From VYFG01 sp965203365 (GTDB lineage Bacteria; Pseudomonadota; Gammaproteobacteria; Arenicellales; Poriferihabitantaceae): a stretch of DNA of 64,000 bases. The notes below the pieces were generated by a model that made no database searches, was not told where the DNA came from, and saw only the letters and a list, made by a program, of their open reading frames with translations. The translations under genes were made by a program, and so were the position numbers. Position 1 is the first letter of the stretch; each line of letters starts with the position of its first letter. The DNA lies in contig OZ241878.1 in assembly GCA_965203365.1 (NCBI GenBank), forward strand, positions 3,100,001-3,164,000, in the 5' to 3' direction. This document shows, piece by piece, positions 18,200-27,535 of the stretch.

Positions 18200-18535
18200 T
18201 CAACAGGTTGAGTCGATAGGTTGGTTGGCCCATTGATTTCGTGTGGTGGCAAAGATGATCGCATCAGCGGTTGCCAGCGGGTATGCACGGCCTGCCTCGA
18301 CCGCAGCCAGCGCGACCTCGGTGTCGAGTGGTACCACATGACAGACCTGGGTGAAAGCGATGACTTGGTCGGCCTTGTCCTCACCCACCTCCCGGGTGAG
18401 CCATTTGGCCAGTTCCAGTTGCCCGATGGTGGGCACCAGCCAATCCGTATGCACGGGAAGCGGCTGGGCCACTTGCTCACCGATGGGCGAACCGATCAGC
18501 CACTCGATCCAGGCCGATGTGTCAACCCGCGTCAT
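18200..18535 (-). CDS. vapC: VapC-like PIN-domain toxin, C-terminus damaged
   Basis: A 111-residue PIN-domain ribonuclease-like protein. The start TRVDTSAWIEWL supplies the first active-site Asp (D5), QLELAKWL an acidic residue in the second position, and ATADAIIFAT the third Asp. Full VapC proteins continue with a strand and another acidic residue (of the type TCDxHF). Here the frame runs into an unrelated NQWANQPIDSTC and stops, which suggests a frameshift near 18240. It overlaps the upstream antitoxin gene by 4 bases. The toxin may be inactive. Confidence 0.7.
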   Translation of the reverse strand: MTRVDTSAWIEWLIGSPIGEQVAQPLPVHTDWLVPTIGQLELAKWLTREVGEDKADQVIAFTQVCHVVPLDTEVALAAVEAGRAYPLATADAIIFATTRNQWANQPIDSTC

Positions 18536-18753
18536 CTCATGCGATCCGAACGGTCACGATAGTCCTCCGATGAGGCTCCTTTGGCCAGCCCCTTCATCTC
18601 TTCGTACTCCGGGACCGGCATCAGCAGAACGCCGGTCTCCTTGGGAATGAAGACGAAAGTGCGTCCGGCTTCCCACCGATCAGTGGTCCGGATCGCCTTG
18701 GGGATTGAAATCTGGAACTTGGAAGACAGGGTTGCGGTCTTGACCATCGTCAT
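18532..18753 (-). CDS. vapB: VapB/AbrB-type antitoxin
   Basis: A 73-residue protein with an N-terminal SpoVT/AbrB swapped-hairpin DNA-binding domain (TATLSSKFQISIPKAIR, GRTFVFIPKETGVLLMPV) and a charged, flexible C-terminus (EDYRDRSDRM) of the kind that occupies a PIN-toxin active site. It precedes the VapC-like gene and overlaps it by ATGA, the standard order of a type II pair that represses its own promoter. Confidence 0.8.
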   Translation of the reverse strand: MTMVKTATLSSKFQISIPKAIRTTDRWEAGRTFVFIPKETGVLLMPVPEYEEMKGLAKGASSEDYRDRSDRMR

Positions 18754-18950
18754 CCCCTCATGTGTTCGATGGTATCAAGGTAAGACAGAAAAGGGGCAAA
18801 GGCCAATGCAATGACCTGATCATGATCGGGTCGGCATCAGATTCCTGCATCCAGGCGACAAGGGTCATTATGCCACCCTGGACGCATCAAGTGCTTCTGC
18901 TCACGGTCAGCGACCCCAGGTTGGCTCGGGTGAAGGTCTTCGGGTTGGAC

Positions 18951-19562
18951 TCACCCCCTTTTTCGAAAGCTCCGCATTTGCCCAATGGTCACGAGAAAAG
19001 ACGCCAGCAGGCCAGACCCCAACCCGGCGGTGTGTGCCGTATTGGCGATGGTCAGTCCGAACAGGAGCTCTAGGATTCCGGTCCAGCAAATCAGAAACCA
19101 TCCCAGCAGCAGGTAGACCACCGGACGATGGAGATGTGCGCCAAAATGCGGATTGGTCAGGCCCTGGATCCAGACATAGCCGAACCAGGCGTAGACGACG
19201 CCGGATATGCCGCCAAAGACGGGACCACCGACCAGGTATTGGGCGATATTGGCCGAAATACTGCCGGCCAGGAACAATCCGGTCAGTATCAGACTGCCCT
19301 GTCGATCTTCGATCAGGCGGCCAAACTCCCAGATCCAAATCAGGTTGAAGGCTATGTGGAATATCCCGAAATGCAGAAAGGCGGGAGTGACCAATCGCCA
19401 GATCTCGCCCAACTGGATTTCCGGCAGCGTTGGCTGGTAGTAAGTGGAGATCAACAGACCCCGCATCACCCATACCTGATTCCACTGCATCAGCAGATAG
19501 ATACCGATACACGCCGCGATCAGTGCTGTCGTCACCGGCACTTGGACAAATCGTGTGCTCAA
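18951..19562 (-). CDS. Rhomboid-family intramembrane serine protease
   Basis: A 203-residue protein with six or so membrane segments. The catalytic Ser lies in GGISGVVYA (S120) and the catalytic His in NTAHTAGL (H177); FHIAFN (H69, N73) forms the oxyanion region. It has no large cytoplasmic domain. It cleaves membrane proteins within the bilayer; the substrates are unknown. Its start overlaps the gene before it by 4 bases, so the two are coupled. Confidence 0.85.
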   Translation of the reverse strand: MSTRFVQVPVTTALIAACIGIYLLMQWNQVWVMRGLLISTYYQPTLPEIQLGEIWRLVTPAFLHFGIFHIAFNLIWIWEFGRLIEDRQGSLILTGLFLAGSISANIAQYLVGGPVFGGISGVVYAWFGYVWIQGLTNPHFGAHLHRPVVYLLLGWFLICWTGILELLFGLTIANTAHTAGLGSGLLASFLVTIGQMRSFRKRG

Positions 19563-19918
19563 TGCCCGAGGGTCTCGATTCGGTCCCCGGAGCCCAAGGT
19601 GACCTGGACCCCTTCCAGCGACAGGAAGCTGCGTCCGTTGATATCCCGGTGACGGGCCTGGTATTCGACCACTTCACCGGATTCGGTGGTCACGCGGATC
19701 TGGATGATGCGGTTGTCCTGCTGCCATTTGTAGAAAAATACACTGATGGAGACCGCCATCAGGACAGCCATCAACACATAGACGAGTGTGCGGGTGGAAG
19801 GGGCCGTGTCGGGTTCGGATTCAACCGGCTTTTGATGTCGAGTGGGGTTTTTGCTGGCCCGAATGTACAGTGCAATGCCGATCACCACGACGACGGTAAA
19901 GAGGATCTTGGTCAGCAT
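19559..19918 (-). CDS. Small membrane protein, unknown function
   Basis: A 119-residue protein. I start it at 19918 (MLTKILFTVVVVIG), since the open frame further upstream overlaps the YcgL gene. It has two hydrophobic segments (residues about 3-18 and 46-65) separated by a charged, Pro/Ser-rich loop. The C-terminal 50 residues form a predicted soluble beta-rich part (VTTESGEVVEYQARHRDING). I do not recognise the family. It lies between a YcgL gene and a rhomboid protease gene with close spacing, so the three are probably one transcript. Confidence 0.6.
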   Translation of the reverse strand: MLTKILFTVVVVIGIALYIRASKNPTRHQKPVESEPDTAPSTRTLVYVLMAVLMAVSISVFFYKWQQDNRIIQIRVTTESGEVVEYQARHRDINGRSFLSLEGVQVTLGSGDRIETLGH

Positions 19919-19922
19919 GGGA

Positions 19923-20180
19923 TCATGGGTCAGTCGTGTCCCACAGCGGCCTACCAGGTGGCAACTGGAGGAAATAACCCTGATGGTCAAGAGCCGTACG
20001 CACGGCCTGGATATTGGCCGTGGCCAGGCGTTCGCGGGCAGAGAGGTCGACCTTCAACACAAAATCCAGTCGACCCATCTGATCCAGCAAAGCACTGGGG
20101 ACCCGGGTAAAGTCTCCATCCCGCTCCACATAGAGATAGATATTGGCCTTGCGAGCACTTTTGTAGACCCAAGTCAGCAT
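19923..20180 (-). CDS. ycgL: YcgL-domain protein
   Basis: An 85-residue protein that matches the YcgL family of gammaproteobacteria: VYKSARKANIYLYVERDGDF, then ANIQAVRTALDHQGYFLQLPP near the end. The start at 20180 matches the family's N-terminus; the in-frame extension to 20261 is not conserved. The function is not firmly known. It is the first gene of the three-gene minus-strand unit ending with the rhomboid protease. Confidence 0.85.
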   Translation of the reverse strand: MLTWVYKSARKANIYLYVERDGDFTRVPSALLDQMGRLDFVLKVDLSARERLATANIQAVRTALDHQGYFLQLPPGRPLWDTTDP

Positions 20181-20266
20181 GGTGGGGGATTGTAATTCAA
20201 GGCAGAAGCCAGATATAGGCAAAATGCCTGCCAATCCGCTGAAATCGTCCTGAGCGCTCAACCTTC

Positions 20267-21211
20267 ATGAGCGATGCTCTGTTCATTGTGCTGGGCCTGG
20301 CAGCGCTTGGGGTCGGCGGGGACCTGTTGGTTCGGTCTGCGGTCTCGCTGGGATTGCGTGCCGGCCTGTCCACCCTCGTCACGGGACTGACCATCGTTGC
20401 CCTGGGTACCAGTGCCCCTGAACTGGCGGTCAGCCTAGATGCGGCATTGGTGGGCTCCCCGGGGATCGCGCTGGGCAATGTGGTGGGATCGAACTTCGCC
20501 AACATCGCCCTGGTGCTGGGGATTATCGCCCTCATGAAGCCGATGGCGATCGACCGATTTGTGCTCAGTCGCGATCTGCCCGTGATGCTGCTGGCCTTTT
20601 TGGCGATTGCCGCGACCTTGCTGCCGGATGGCCGGATCAGTGCCTTGGAAGGGGGAGTGTTCCTGGCCGCGATGTTGTTATATCTGGTGCCGGTGGTCTG
20701 GATTTCCCGACGGCGTCAGAGCGCCGGAAGACTGGAGGATGACCCGGTTGAACTCTCTGCTTCACATGGTGGCCTGCCCGGCTTGATGGGTCAGTTGGTG
20801 TGTGGGGTGGCGCTGTTGGCATTTGGTGGCCACTGGCTGGTGCAAGGTGGGGTCAACATCGCCGCCTCACTCGGGGTTTCCGAAGCCCTGATCGGTATGA
20901 CGGTGATTGCCGTGGGCACGAGCCTGCCCGAGATCACCGCCTCGGTGGTCTCGGTTCTGCGTGGCCATGGCTCCATGGCGGTCGGAAATGTGGTCGGGAC
21001 CAACATCTGGAACACTTTCGGCGTCCTTGGAACCACCGCGGCCATTGCGCCCCTGTCCCAGAGTGAAGTGAATCTGACCATGCTCGGGATGATGGGCGTT
21101 GCCGGGGTGGTACTGTGGATCTTCTGTGCCACCAGCGAACGGATCAGTCGCTGGGAGGGCTTCGCACTGCTTTCAGGCTATCTGGTCAGTCAGACCCTGT
21201 TATTCGGCTAA
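20267..21211 (+). CDS. Calcium/sodium antiporter (CaCA family, YrbG-like)
   Basis: A 314-residue membrane protein with about ten segments and two inverted alpha-repeats. The first repeat contains VALGTSAPELAVSL followed by ALGNVVGSNFANI, and the second AVGTSLPEITASVVS followed by AVGNVVGTNIWNT; these are the ion-binding motifs of cation/Ca exchangers. A loop of charged residues (SRRRQSAGRLEDD) separates the halves. It is convergent with citrate synthase and overlaps it by 12 bases. Confidence 0.9.
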   Translation: MSDALFIVLGLAALGVGGDLLVRSAVSLGLRAGLSTLVTGLTIVALGTSAPELAVSLDAALVGSPGIALGNVVGSNFANIALVLGIIALMKPMAIDRFVLSRDLPVMLLAFLAIAATLLPDGRISALEGGVFLAAMLLYLVPVVWISRRRQSAGRLEDDPVELSASHGGLPGLMGQLVCGVALLAFGGHWLVQGGVNIAASLGVSEALIGMTVIAVGTSLPEITASVVSVLRGHGSMAVGNVVGTNIWNTFGVLGTTAAIAPLSQSEVNLTMLGMMGVAGVVLWIFCATSERISRWEGFALLSGYLVSQTLLFG

Positions 21212-22591
21212 AGCGGCACTTTTACGGCGTTTGCCACCCCACAACCAATGCCAACCGGTTTTCTTGTCGGTATGGCCACGCTTCTCCATGGGGTTGTATT
21301 GTCGTTGTCGTTGGCCGTGGTACAGCTGTCGTGGACGGCCGATACGGTGATCGTCATCGTCCAGCATTTCCTTCCAGTGGGAGATCCAGCCCACGGCCCG
21401 GCCGATCGAAAACATCACCGTGAACATGGAGGTGGGGAACCCGAGGGCACTCATGATGATGCCGGAATAGAAATCCACGTTCGGGTACAGTTTCTTGTCC
21501 ACGAAATACGGGTCCTTGAGGGCGATCTGCTCAAGCTCCATGGCCAGATCCAGCTTGGGGTCGTTGATGCCTAGCACCTTCAGGACCTCATGACAGGATT
21601 CCCGCATCACCGAGGCCCGGGGATCATAGCTTTTGTAGACCCGGTGACCAAATCCCATCAGACGAAAACTGTCCTTCGGGTCTTGGGCCTTGTTGACATA
21701 TTTTCGGACATTCTTGGTCGAACCGATCTCATCCAGCATCTTCAGCACCGCTTCATTGGCCCCCCCATGGGCCGGGCCCCATAGCGAAGCGATTCCCGAA
21801 GCCACACAGGCGTAGGGGTTGGCACCCGAGGAGCCCGCGAGGCGGACCGTCGAGGTGGACGCATTCTGCTCATGATCGGCATGCAGGATCAGCAGGCGAT
21901 CAATGGCCTTCGACAGGACGGGGTTGATCTCGTAGTCCTCGGCGGGATTGGAAAACATCATCTGCAGGAGGTTTTCCGAATAGGAATACTGGTTGCGTGG
22001 CATGGGGAACGGCAACCCCAGCGAATACTTGTAGGCATAGGCCCCGATGGTCGGCATCTTGGCTATGATGCGATGGGCGGCTACCCGCTGTTCGTCGGGG
22101 TGGGTAATGTCCATCCCTTCGTGATAGAATGCCGACAAGGCACCGACCACCCCCACCATGATCGCCATCGGATGCGCACTGCGCATGAAACCGGAATAAA
22201 AGCGGGTCAGTTGTTCGTGCAACAGCGTGTGGTGCTTGATGTCAGTATCGAATTGCTGCTTTTGTTCCGGAGTGGGCAGTTCCCCGTACAAGAGGAGATA
22301 GCAGACTTCCAGGTAATCGCTGTGCTTTGCCAGTTGGTCGATGGGATATCCCCGATGCAGCAGGATCCCTTGATTCCCGTCGATGTAGGTGATGTCGGAC
22401 TGGCAGGCCGCCGTGGAAGAGAACCCGGGATCGTAGGTCAAGATCCCGGTTTTGGGGTACAACTGGCTGATATCCACCAGCCGGTTGCCCATACGCCCTG
22501 TGCGTGACGGCAAATCATAACTTTTTCCGGTTTGATTATCCGTCAGGGTGAACCCCTGTTTTGTCTCGTCGGGTGTCTTCTTCATATCCAT
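21200..22591 (-). CDS. gltA: Citrate synthase
   Basis: A 463-residue type II citrate synthase, first step of the TCA cycle. Conserved catalytic regions are ILHADHEQNASTSTVRL and WGPAHGGANEAVLKML with active-site His residues, and MGFGHRVYKSYDPRA with the third His; the catalytic Asp lies in VDFYSGI. It is a little longer than the usual 430 residues, with a basic C-terminal tail (KKTGWHWLWGGKRRKS) past the normal end. The upstream region has GAGG 9-10 bases before the start. Confidence 0.95.
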   Translation of the reverse strand: MDMKKTPDETKQGFTLTDNQTGKSYDLPSRTGRMGNRLVDISQLYPKTGILTYDPGFSSTAACQSDITYIDGNQGILLHRGYPIDQLAKHSDYLEVCYLLLYGELPTPEQKQQFDTDIKHHTLLHEQLTRFYSGFMRSAHPMAIMVGVVGALSAFYHEGMDITHPDEQRVAAHRIIAKMPTIGAYAYKYSLGLPFPMPRNQYSYSENLLQMMFSNPAEDYEINPVLSKAIDRLLILHADHEQNASTSTVRLAGSSGANPYACVASGIASLWGPAHGGANEAVLKMLDEIGSTKNVRKYVNKAQDPKDSFRLMGFGHRVYKSYDPRASVMRESCHEVLKVLGINDPKLDLAMELEQIALKDPYFVDKKLYPNVDFYSGIIMSALGFPTSMFTVMFSIGRAVGWISHWKEMLDDDDHRIGRPRQLYHGQRQRQYNPMEKRGHTDKKTGWHWLWGGKRRKSAALAE

Positions 22592-22970
22592 AGTGAATAC
22601 CTCAACAAAAAAGCATGGAGAAAGTTAATGTAGAACAGAGAGTCTGGCCAAATGACTCTATAACGATAACGCAATTTTCGCTCCTGCACAATTGCCGACC
22701 GGTGTCTGGCCCTCATGAACGCCTCCCTGCTGTCTCCTTGATCGGGTCATCCTCATCCAGATCCCGTCTCTGTCTTTGGGGTATGGCAATCCGGGCCACC
22801 ATGCCCTCCGTCACCGGTTCCGTCGTCCTGCGTCGACGTTCATGCGTTTCAGAACCGGGCCAGTTGGATGACAACAGTGGACCGATCTGGCGGATTCCGC
22901 TACCGGTCCGTCCGCAGCCTATGCCGGCTAGCATCCCGACGACACCATCGTCCCCTGCAGAGCAAGATAT
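22592..22970. promoter_or_regulatory. gltA upstream region and gap
   Basis: The first 100 bases, read on the minus strand, are AT-rich and hold TATA-like and TTG-rich elements suited to a gltA promoter, but I could not choose one pair with certainty. The rest, up to the hydrolase gene, shows no gene. Confidence 0.35.
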
Positions 22971-23849
22971 ATGCGCAACTCGCTCCAATTTCATCGACCG
23001 GGTGCGGAACTGACGGCCTTGTGTCTAGGGAATCCGCAGGGTGAGCCGATGCTGGCTCTCCATGGATGGTTGGACAATGGAGCCAGCTTCCTGCCCTTGG
23101 CGAGACATCTCCCCGAGTACCGCATGGTGGCCCTGGATTTTCCTGGACATGGCCATTCGAACCACCGTCCTCTGGGCGCGGGATACCTTTTTGTGGACTA
23201 CATCGCCGATGTGGCCTATGCCATCCAATCGCTCGACTGGCCACCGTTTCATCTGGTGGGCCATTCCCTGGGGGCCAACGTGGCACTGGCGGTCAGCGCC
23301 GTTTTTCCGAAGTGGATCAAAACACTGGTTCTGCTCGACGGAGTGGGTCCCACCAGTGGTCGGGCGGAAGATACGGTGAGTCGGCTGCGGCGCTCCATCG
23401 GGTCGCAAATCGACAAAGCGGTTGAGCCGGACCGGACCTACCCCGACTGGGAGACTCTGATTGATGCCCGTTGTCGGGCCAGCCCCATCTCCAGACAGGG
23501 CGCAGAACTGCTGGTCCGCCGAAATGCCCACGAGGAGTCCGGTCGCGTCCGGGTGCATTCGGACCGTCGGCTACGCATCCCGTCGCCGATGTATCTTACG
23601 GAAGCAGCGGTCTTGGAACTGGTCGGCAGCATTCGGGCCCCGACCCTCGCCATTTTGGCCGAACAGGGGAGTGTCATTACCCACGAGTGCACGCACCAGC
23701 GGATCGCCTCGAACGCAGGCATCACGAAAATCACCCTGCCGGGCACCCATCACCTGCATATGGATACCCCCCGCCCGGTGGCCGATGCCATGCGATCTTT
23801 CCTGACCTCGCCGTGTCTATCTGGACCAGAATATTATGGACGACGGTGA
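22971..23849 (+). CDS. Alpha/beta-hydrolase
   Basis: A 292-residue hydrolase. HGWLDNGASFLPLARHL forms the oxyanion region, and the nucleophile elbow is GHSLGAN (Ser). The catalytic His is in GTHHLHMDTP near the end. LDFPGHGHSNHRP is the usual conserved turn. It resembles the serine hydrolases related to MEST/BphD, and the substrate is unknown. Its end overlaps the convergent dacB gene by 16 bases. Confidence 0.85.
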   Translation: MRNSLQFHRPGAELTALCLGNPQGEPMLALHGWLDNGASFLPLARHLPEYRMVALDFPGHGHSNHRPLGAGYLFVDYIADVAYAIQSLDWPPFHLVGHSLGANVALAVSAVFPKWIKTLVLLDGVGPTSGRAEDTVSRLRRSIGSQIDKAVEPDRTYPDWETLIDARCRASPISRQGAELLVRRNAHEESGRVRVHSDRRLRIPSPMYLTEAAVLELVGSIRAPTLAILAEQGSVITHECTHQRIASNAGITKITLPGTHHLHMDTPRPVADAMRSFLTSPCLSGPEYYGRR

Positions 23850-25282
23850 ACCCATTTCAACACAGCGTTCTGAATCCGATTGCCGTTCCAGAAGCGGACC
23901 TTCGGAGAATGGATGAACAAGGTCACCGTATAGTGTTGGCCATTGTCGGCATGGACATAACCGGCCATGCTACGCACCCCCCGCAACAACCCGGTTTTGA
24001 TCCGAGCCCGGCCGTCCAGACCGGATTGTTTCAGACGGCTTCGCATCGTACCGTCCATGGCCAGCAGGGAAAGCGAAGCCAGAATTTCCGGCTGCCAGTT
24101 GCTGTGCCAGGCATAGGACAGCAGGTCGGCAATCTGTGACGCGGTCACCCGGGTGTGACGCGATAGGCCCGCCCCGTTTTCGATCACCAGGTCCCGGGTC
24201 GGGATGCCGATACGGTCCAGCCATTGCGTGACTGCCTGTCTGCCGGCTTGCAGGGTATCCTCATGGGGTTTGGAGGTCGATTCGTTGCCGATGGTCAGCA
24301 GTAACAACCGGGCCATGACATTGTTGCTGTACTTGTTGATCGCGGCGACATTCTCCGCCAGAGACCGTGACTTCATGTGCGTGAGCAGTTGGGCGGTGGG
24401 TGGCGTGCTGCCGGTGCGGTACCCGCCTGTCAAGGTGCCGCCCATCGACTCCCATAGATATCGAAACAATCGGTAGGTGTATTCCGGGCTGCTGAAGTAA
24501 CTGCGGGAGACCGAGTGCCGACCACAGCGGGTTCGATACTGGCCCCGGAAGTGGGCCTGTAGCCGACTTTCCTCTCGCGTGATGTGCATAGACCAGCCTT
24601 GGTTTCGGCTGAGGCACTGGCCCGGTGCGGCGGTCAATTGGTTGCGGACGGTCAGACCGGCCAATGGAGGATCCGAAAAGACATGGATCTGCTCTCCCTG
24701 AGGTTCAATGACAAACCGGGTGGCGGAAAAATTGGTCAGGGCCGCATCCGGACCGACGTTGTAGAGCCGAAGGGGTTGGTTGTCAAACGCGGCCCGATCA
24801 TGGGGAGGCGTGTCGAACCGGGTGTTGTCGATGATCAGGTTGCCGTCGATGTGGGAAATGCCCTGCTGGCGCAGGGCGAGTACGTGCAGCCAGAATTGTT
24901 CCAGGGTCAGGAACGGGTCGCCACCGCCTTGCATAACCAGGTTGCCCTGGAGTCGGCCGTCATGATTCACCGGACCGGTTCCAAGATAGCGGGTCTCCCA
25001 TTGCCAGGTGGGTCCGAGCAACTCCATGGCGGCGATGGTGGTCACCAGCTTGATGACCGAGGCGGGATGACGCGGTACAGCGGGGTTGACCGAAAGTACA
25101 TTCCGTCCAGATTCGACCTCCCGGATCACCAGACTCACCGAGTCTTGGCTCAATCCAAGTTGTGATATCAATCGGGAAATATCCCCGGGCAATCCCTGAG
25201 CCCGGAGCCCGGTGGAATATCCGATGACCAGAAAAAGGATCGTCAGGGTTTTCAATCGGAGGTGAAGAGTAAGCACGGACAT
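23834..25282 (-). CDS. dacB: D-alanyl-D-alanine carboxypeptidase/endopeptidase (PBP4, peptidase S13)
   Basis: A 482-residue periplasmic protein with a signal peptide (TILFLVIGYSTGLRAQ). The penicillin-binding motifs are SVIK (S75, K78), the SxN motif in KYSNNVMARLL, and KTG in RIKTGLLRGV. Between the first two lies the inserted domain typical of S13 enzymes. It trims and cuts peptidoglycan cross-links. It is divergent from the DUF1820 gene, as in many gammaproteobacteria. Confidence 0.9.
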   Translation of the reverse strand: MSVLTLHLRLKTLTILFLVIGYSTGLRAQGLPGDISRLISQLGLSQDSVSLVIREVESGRNVLSVNPAVPRHPASVIKLVTTIAAMELLGPTWQWETRYLGTGPVNHDGRLQGNLVMQGGGDPFLTLEQFWLHVLALRQQGISHIDGNLIIDNTRFDTPPHDRAAFDNQPLRLYNVGPDAALTNFSATRFVIEPQGEQIHVFSDPPLAGLTVRNQLTAAPGQCLSRNQGWSMHITREESRLQAHFRGQYRTRCGRHSVSRSYFSSPEYTYRLFRYLWESMGGTLTGGYRTGSTPPTAQLLTHMKSRSLAENVAAINKYSNNVMARLLLLTIGNESTSKPHEDTLQAGRQAVTQWLDRIGIPTRDLVIENGAGLSRHTRVTASQIADLLSYAWHSNWQPEILASLSLLAMDGTMRSRLKQSGLDGRARIKTGLLRGVRSMAGYVHADNGQHYTVTLFIHSPKVRFWNGNRIQNAVLKWVHRRP

Positions 25283-25405
25283 GGCGGTGTCAATAGGTCT
25301 ATGACGGTGGCCGTTCGGAGCGGTTCGTTCGGTTCCGATGGTATACTATCCACCCCGCCAGTCACAGGACACTGGCAGCGGACCAATCCCACGCCACATA
25401 CCGAT

Positions 25406-25741
25406 ATGCCTCGAAAAAAAACCATCTACAAAGTGCAGTTCGTGAACAACGGACAGCTCTATGAACTGTATGCCCATGAGATATCGCAAAGCAATCTGTA
25501 TGCTTTCGTGGAAATTGCAGACATCATTTTTGGGGAACGCTCGAATCTGTTGGTGGACCCTTCTGAAGAAAAACTCAAGGCCGAATTTGGCCAAGTCCAA
25601 CGCACCTATGTGCCCATACAATCCGTGATTCGCATTGACGAGGTCAGCAAGGAGGGCAAGAACAAGATCATAGAGGTGAACATGGCACCCAAGGACAATG
25701 TTTCTTCGTTCCCGGTGCCACCGTTTCCGCATAAATCCTGA
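25406..25741 (+). CDS. DUF1820 family protein
   Basis: A 111-residue protein beginning PRKKTIYKVQFVNNGQLYEL and containing ADIIFGERSNLLVDPSEEKL, the pattern of the DUF1820 family found in gammaproteobacteria. The start at 25406 fits the family; the in-frame upstream extension to 25262 overlaps dacB and is not conserved. The function is unknown. Confidence 0.85.
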   Translation: MPRKKTIYKVQFVNNGQLYELYAHEISQSNLYAFVEIADIIFGERSNLLVDPSEEKLKAEFGQVQRTYVPIQSVIRIDEVSKEGKNKIIEVNMAPKDNVSSFPVPPFPHKS

Positions 25742-26032
25742 CTTAAATCCACAATAGCCGACTCCGGCCGGAATCAGGCCCCTTTCTTTAACCAGCTACG
25801 GGTAGTCATCGACTGAAGGCCGGTGGGCAAGGCAAGGGTCGCACAAAACCGGTCCGACATGGCGTGGTTCCGGATGTGCGGGAGATGCCCTTCGGGGTCG
25901 GTTCAGTGGGATCTTGGGCAAATCACGGACCGGGCCGGGATCAGATCTCCGGATCATTGGGCATCACCGCTGATCACACGCGATGATCCCGGCAGGCAAC
26001 GGGGTGAATGGGCGTCTGGTGTGACGACGCTG

Positions 26033-26626
26033 TCACAGTCGGGCGGCGACGTGTCGTTTCACTTCCGGTACCAGCATGCGTTGAAACCAGGGGTTGCTTT
26101 TCAGCCAGCCGTTGTTACGTGGACTGGGATGGGGCAGGGGAATCACGTCGGGAAGATAAGACTCCCAGTGCCGTACGGTGTCCGTCAGAGTGGCCTTGCG
26201 TCGGCCGCGAAGATGATATCGGTGGGCATGGATGCCGATCGCCAGCACCAGGTCGACCTGGGATAACAGGGGGATCAATCTGGGATGCCACTGTCGAGAA
26301 CATTCCGGCCGAGGCGGGAGGTCTCCGCGTGCGGCACTGCCCGGATAACAAAATCCCATGGGAACGATGGCGATACGACTCACATCATAGAATGTCTCCC
26401 GATCCACTCCCATCCAGTCTCTGAGACGGTCTCCACTCGGATCGTTGAAAGGAATGCCGGTGTGGTGGACGCGGCTTCCCGGCGCTTGGCCGGCCACCAG
26501 GATCCGGGCAGACCGGGAGACGCGGAGGATCGGTCGGGGCCCGAGTGGGAGATGATCGGCACATCGGGTGCAGTTGGCGATCTCCACCCGCAGGGCATCA
26601 ACGGTATCACCCCATGCGGAGATCAT
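26033..26626 (-). CDS. Uracil-DNA-glycosylase-family protein
   Basis: A 197-residue protein. The start at 26626 is chosen because it gives the ATGA overlap with the previous gene's stop and the family-like N-terminus with CTRC. GQAPGSRVHHTGIPF is the uracil-pocket motif in altered form and HPSPRNNGW the second motif. It belongs to the small UDG-superfamily group (YP-family) that removes damaged bases or acts in related repair. The usual first-motif catalytic Asp or Asn is not obvious, so activity is uncertain. Confidence 0.75.
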   Translation of the reverse strand: MISAWGDTVDALRVEIANCTRCADHLPLGPRPILRVSRSARILVAGQAPGSRVHHTGIPFNDPSGDRLRDWMGVDRETFYDVSRIAIVPMGFCYPGSAARGDLPPRPECSRQWHPRLIPLLSQVDLVLAIGIHAHRYHLRGRRKATLTDTVRHWESYLPDVIPLPHPSPRNNGWLKSNPWFQRMLVPEVKRHVAARL

Positions 26627-27501
26627 GCCGGTGGATTCGCCGGACTGACCCGGAAAGTCTCCAGCAGAGCCCCATAGCCGCTTTGATAATCGGGATGGCG
26701 AAACCGGTAGCCAGCGTCCCGCAGTCGATGGTTGTGACAACGCTTGTTCTGTGGCGCATGGTCCGATGTATCGAACGGTCTGGGTTCGATCAGGCCCGCC
26801 GCCCGAGCCAGCCAACCCATCACCTCGAACTTGGGTGCCGGATCATGGTCCGCACCGAGATAGATGTGGTGACGATTTTGCCCCCGAAGTTGGCGCTCCG
26901 CAAGAAATTGCAGAATCCCGATACAATCGTCCTGGTGGACACGATTGGTGAAGGTGGGAGGGGTTCGCTGTACAGTCATGGGCTCTTTCAGCTGGTCTAA
27001 CAGTCGGGTTCTCCCGGGGCCGTAAATTCCGGCAAATCGGATGATCAGGGGCTGCGGGCTCCAGGACAGGATGAATTCCTCGGCGGACAGAAGGCTTTTG
27101 CCACGATAGGTGTCTGGCTCGGTGGGAGACTCCTCGTCTACCCATTCTCCTTGATGCTGGGCATAGACACTCGTCGAGGATACGAACAGGCAGGATGGTC
27201 GACGGGCACGATGTGCCAAATGGTCGAACAGGTTCATCATGGCCGTTTGATATATCTGTCGATAACCGTCCGGCGATCTCGCCGCTGGGGTCAGGATGAC
27301 GATGATCAGATCGAAATCACGGTCCAGCGCTTCCGTTTCAATGCGCTGGCGAAGATCCATTCGCAGCCAGGTTATGTGATTGCCGGCATCGGCGGGCGGG
27401 TGGCTTCGACGGATGGCCGTGATCTGGTGTCCCGAGTCGGACAATTGCCGGGCCAGAGGGAGACCAAGCTGGCCAGCCCCGATGATCAGTATTTTGGCCA
27501 C
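26623..27501 (-). CDS. NAD(P)-dependent epimerase/dehydratase-like protein (YeeZ-like)
   Basis: About 292 residues with an atypical SDR fold. VAKILIIGAGQLGLPLARQL is the N-terminal Rossmann nucleotide-binding motif. FVSSTSVYAQHQGEWV supplies the Ser and Tyr region, and RFAGIYGPGR is the conserved motif following the active site. I place the start at the GTG at 27501 because the Rossmann fold begins there; the ATG at 27561 would overlap the upstream gene by 26 bases. It is coupled to the UDG-like gene by a 4-base overlap. The substrate is unknown. Confidence 0.75.
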   Translation of the reverse strand: MAKILIIGAGQLGLPLARQLSDSGHQITAIRRSHPPADAGNHITWLRMDLRQRIETEALDRDFDLIIVILTPAARSPDGYRQIYQTAMMNLFDHLAHRARRPSCLFVSSTSVYAQHQGEWVDEESPTEPDTYRGKSLLSAEEFILSWSPQPLIIRFAGIYGPGRTRLLDQLKEPMTVQRTPPTFTNRVHQDDCIGILQFLAERQLRGQNRHHIYLGADHDPAPKFEVMGWLARAAGLIEPRPFDTSDHAPQNKRCHNHRLRDAGYRFRHPDYQSGYGALLETFRVSPANPPA

Positions 27502-27535
27502 GGACAATCCGATGGTATTCTCAAGTCCGGCGTGA

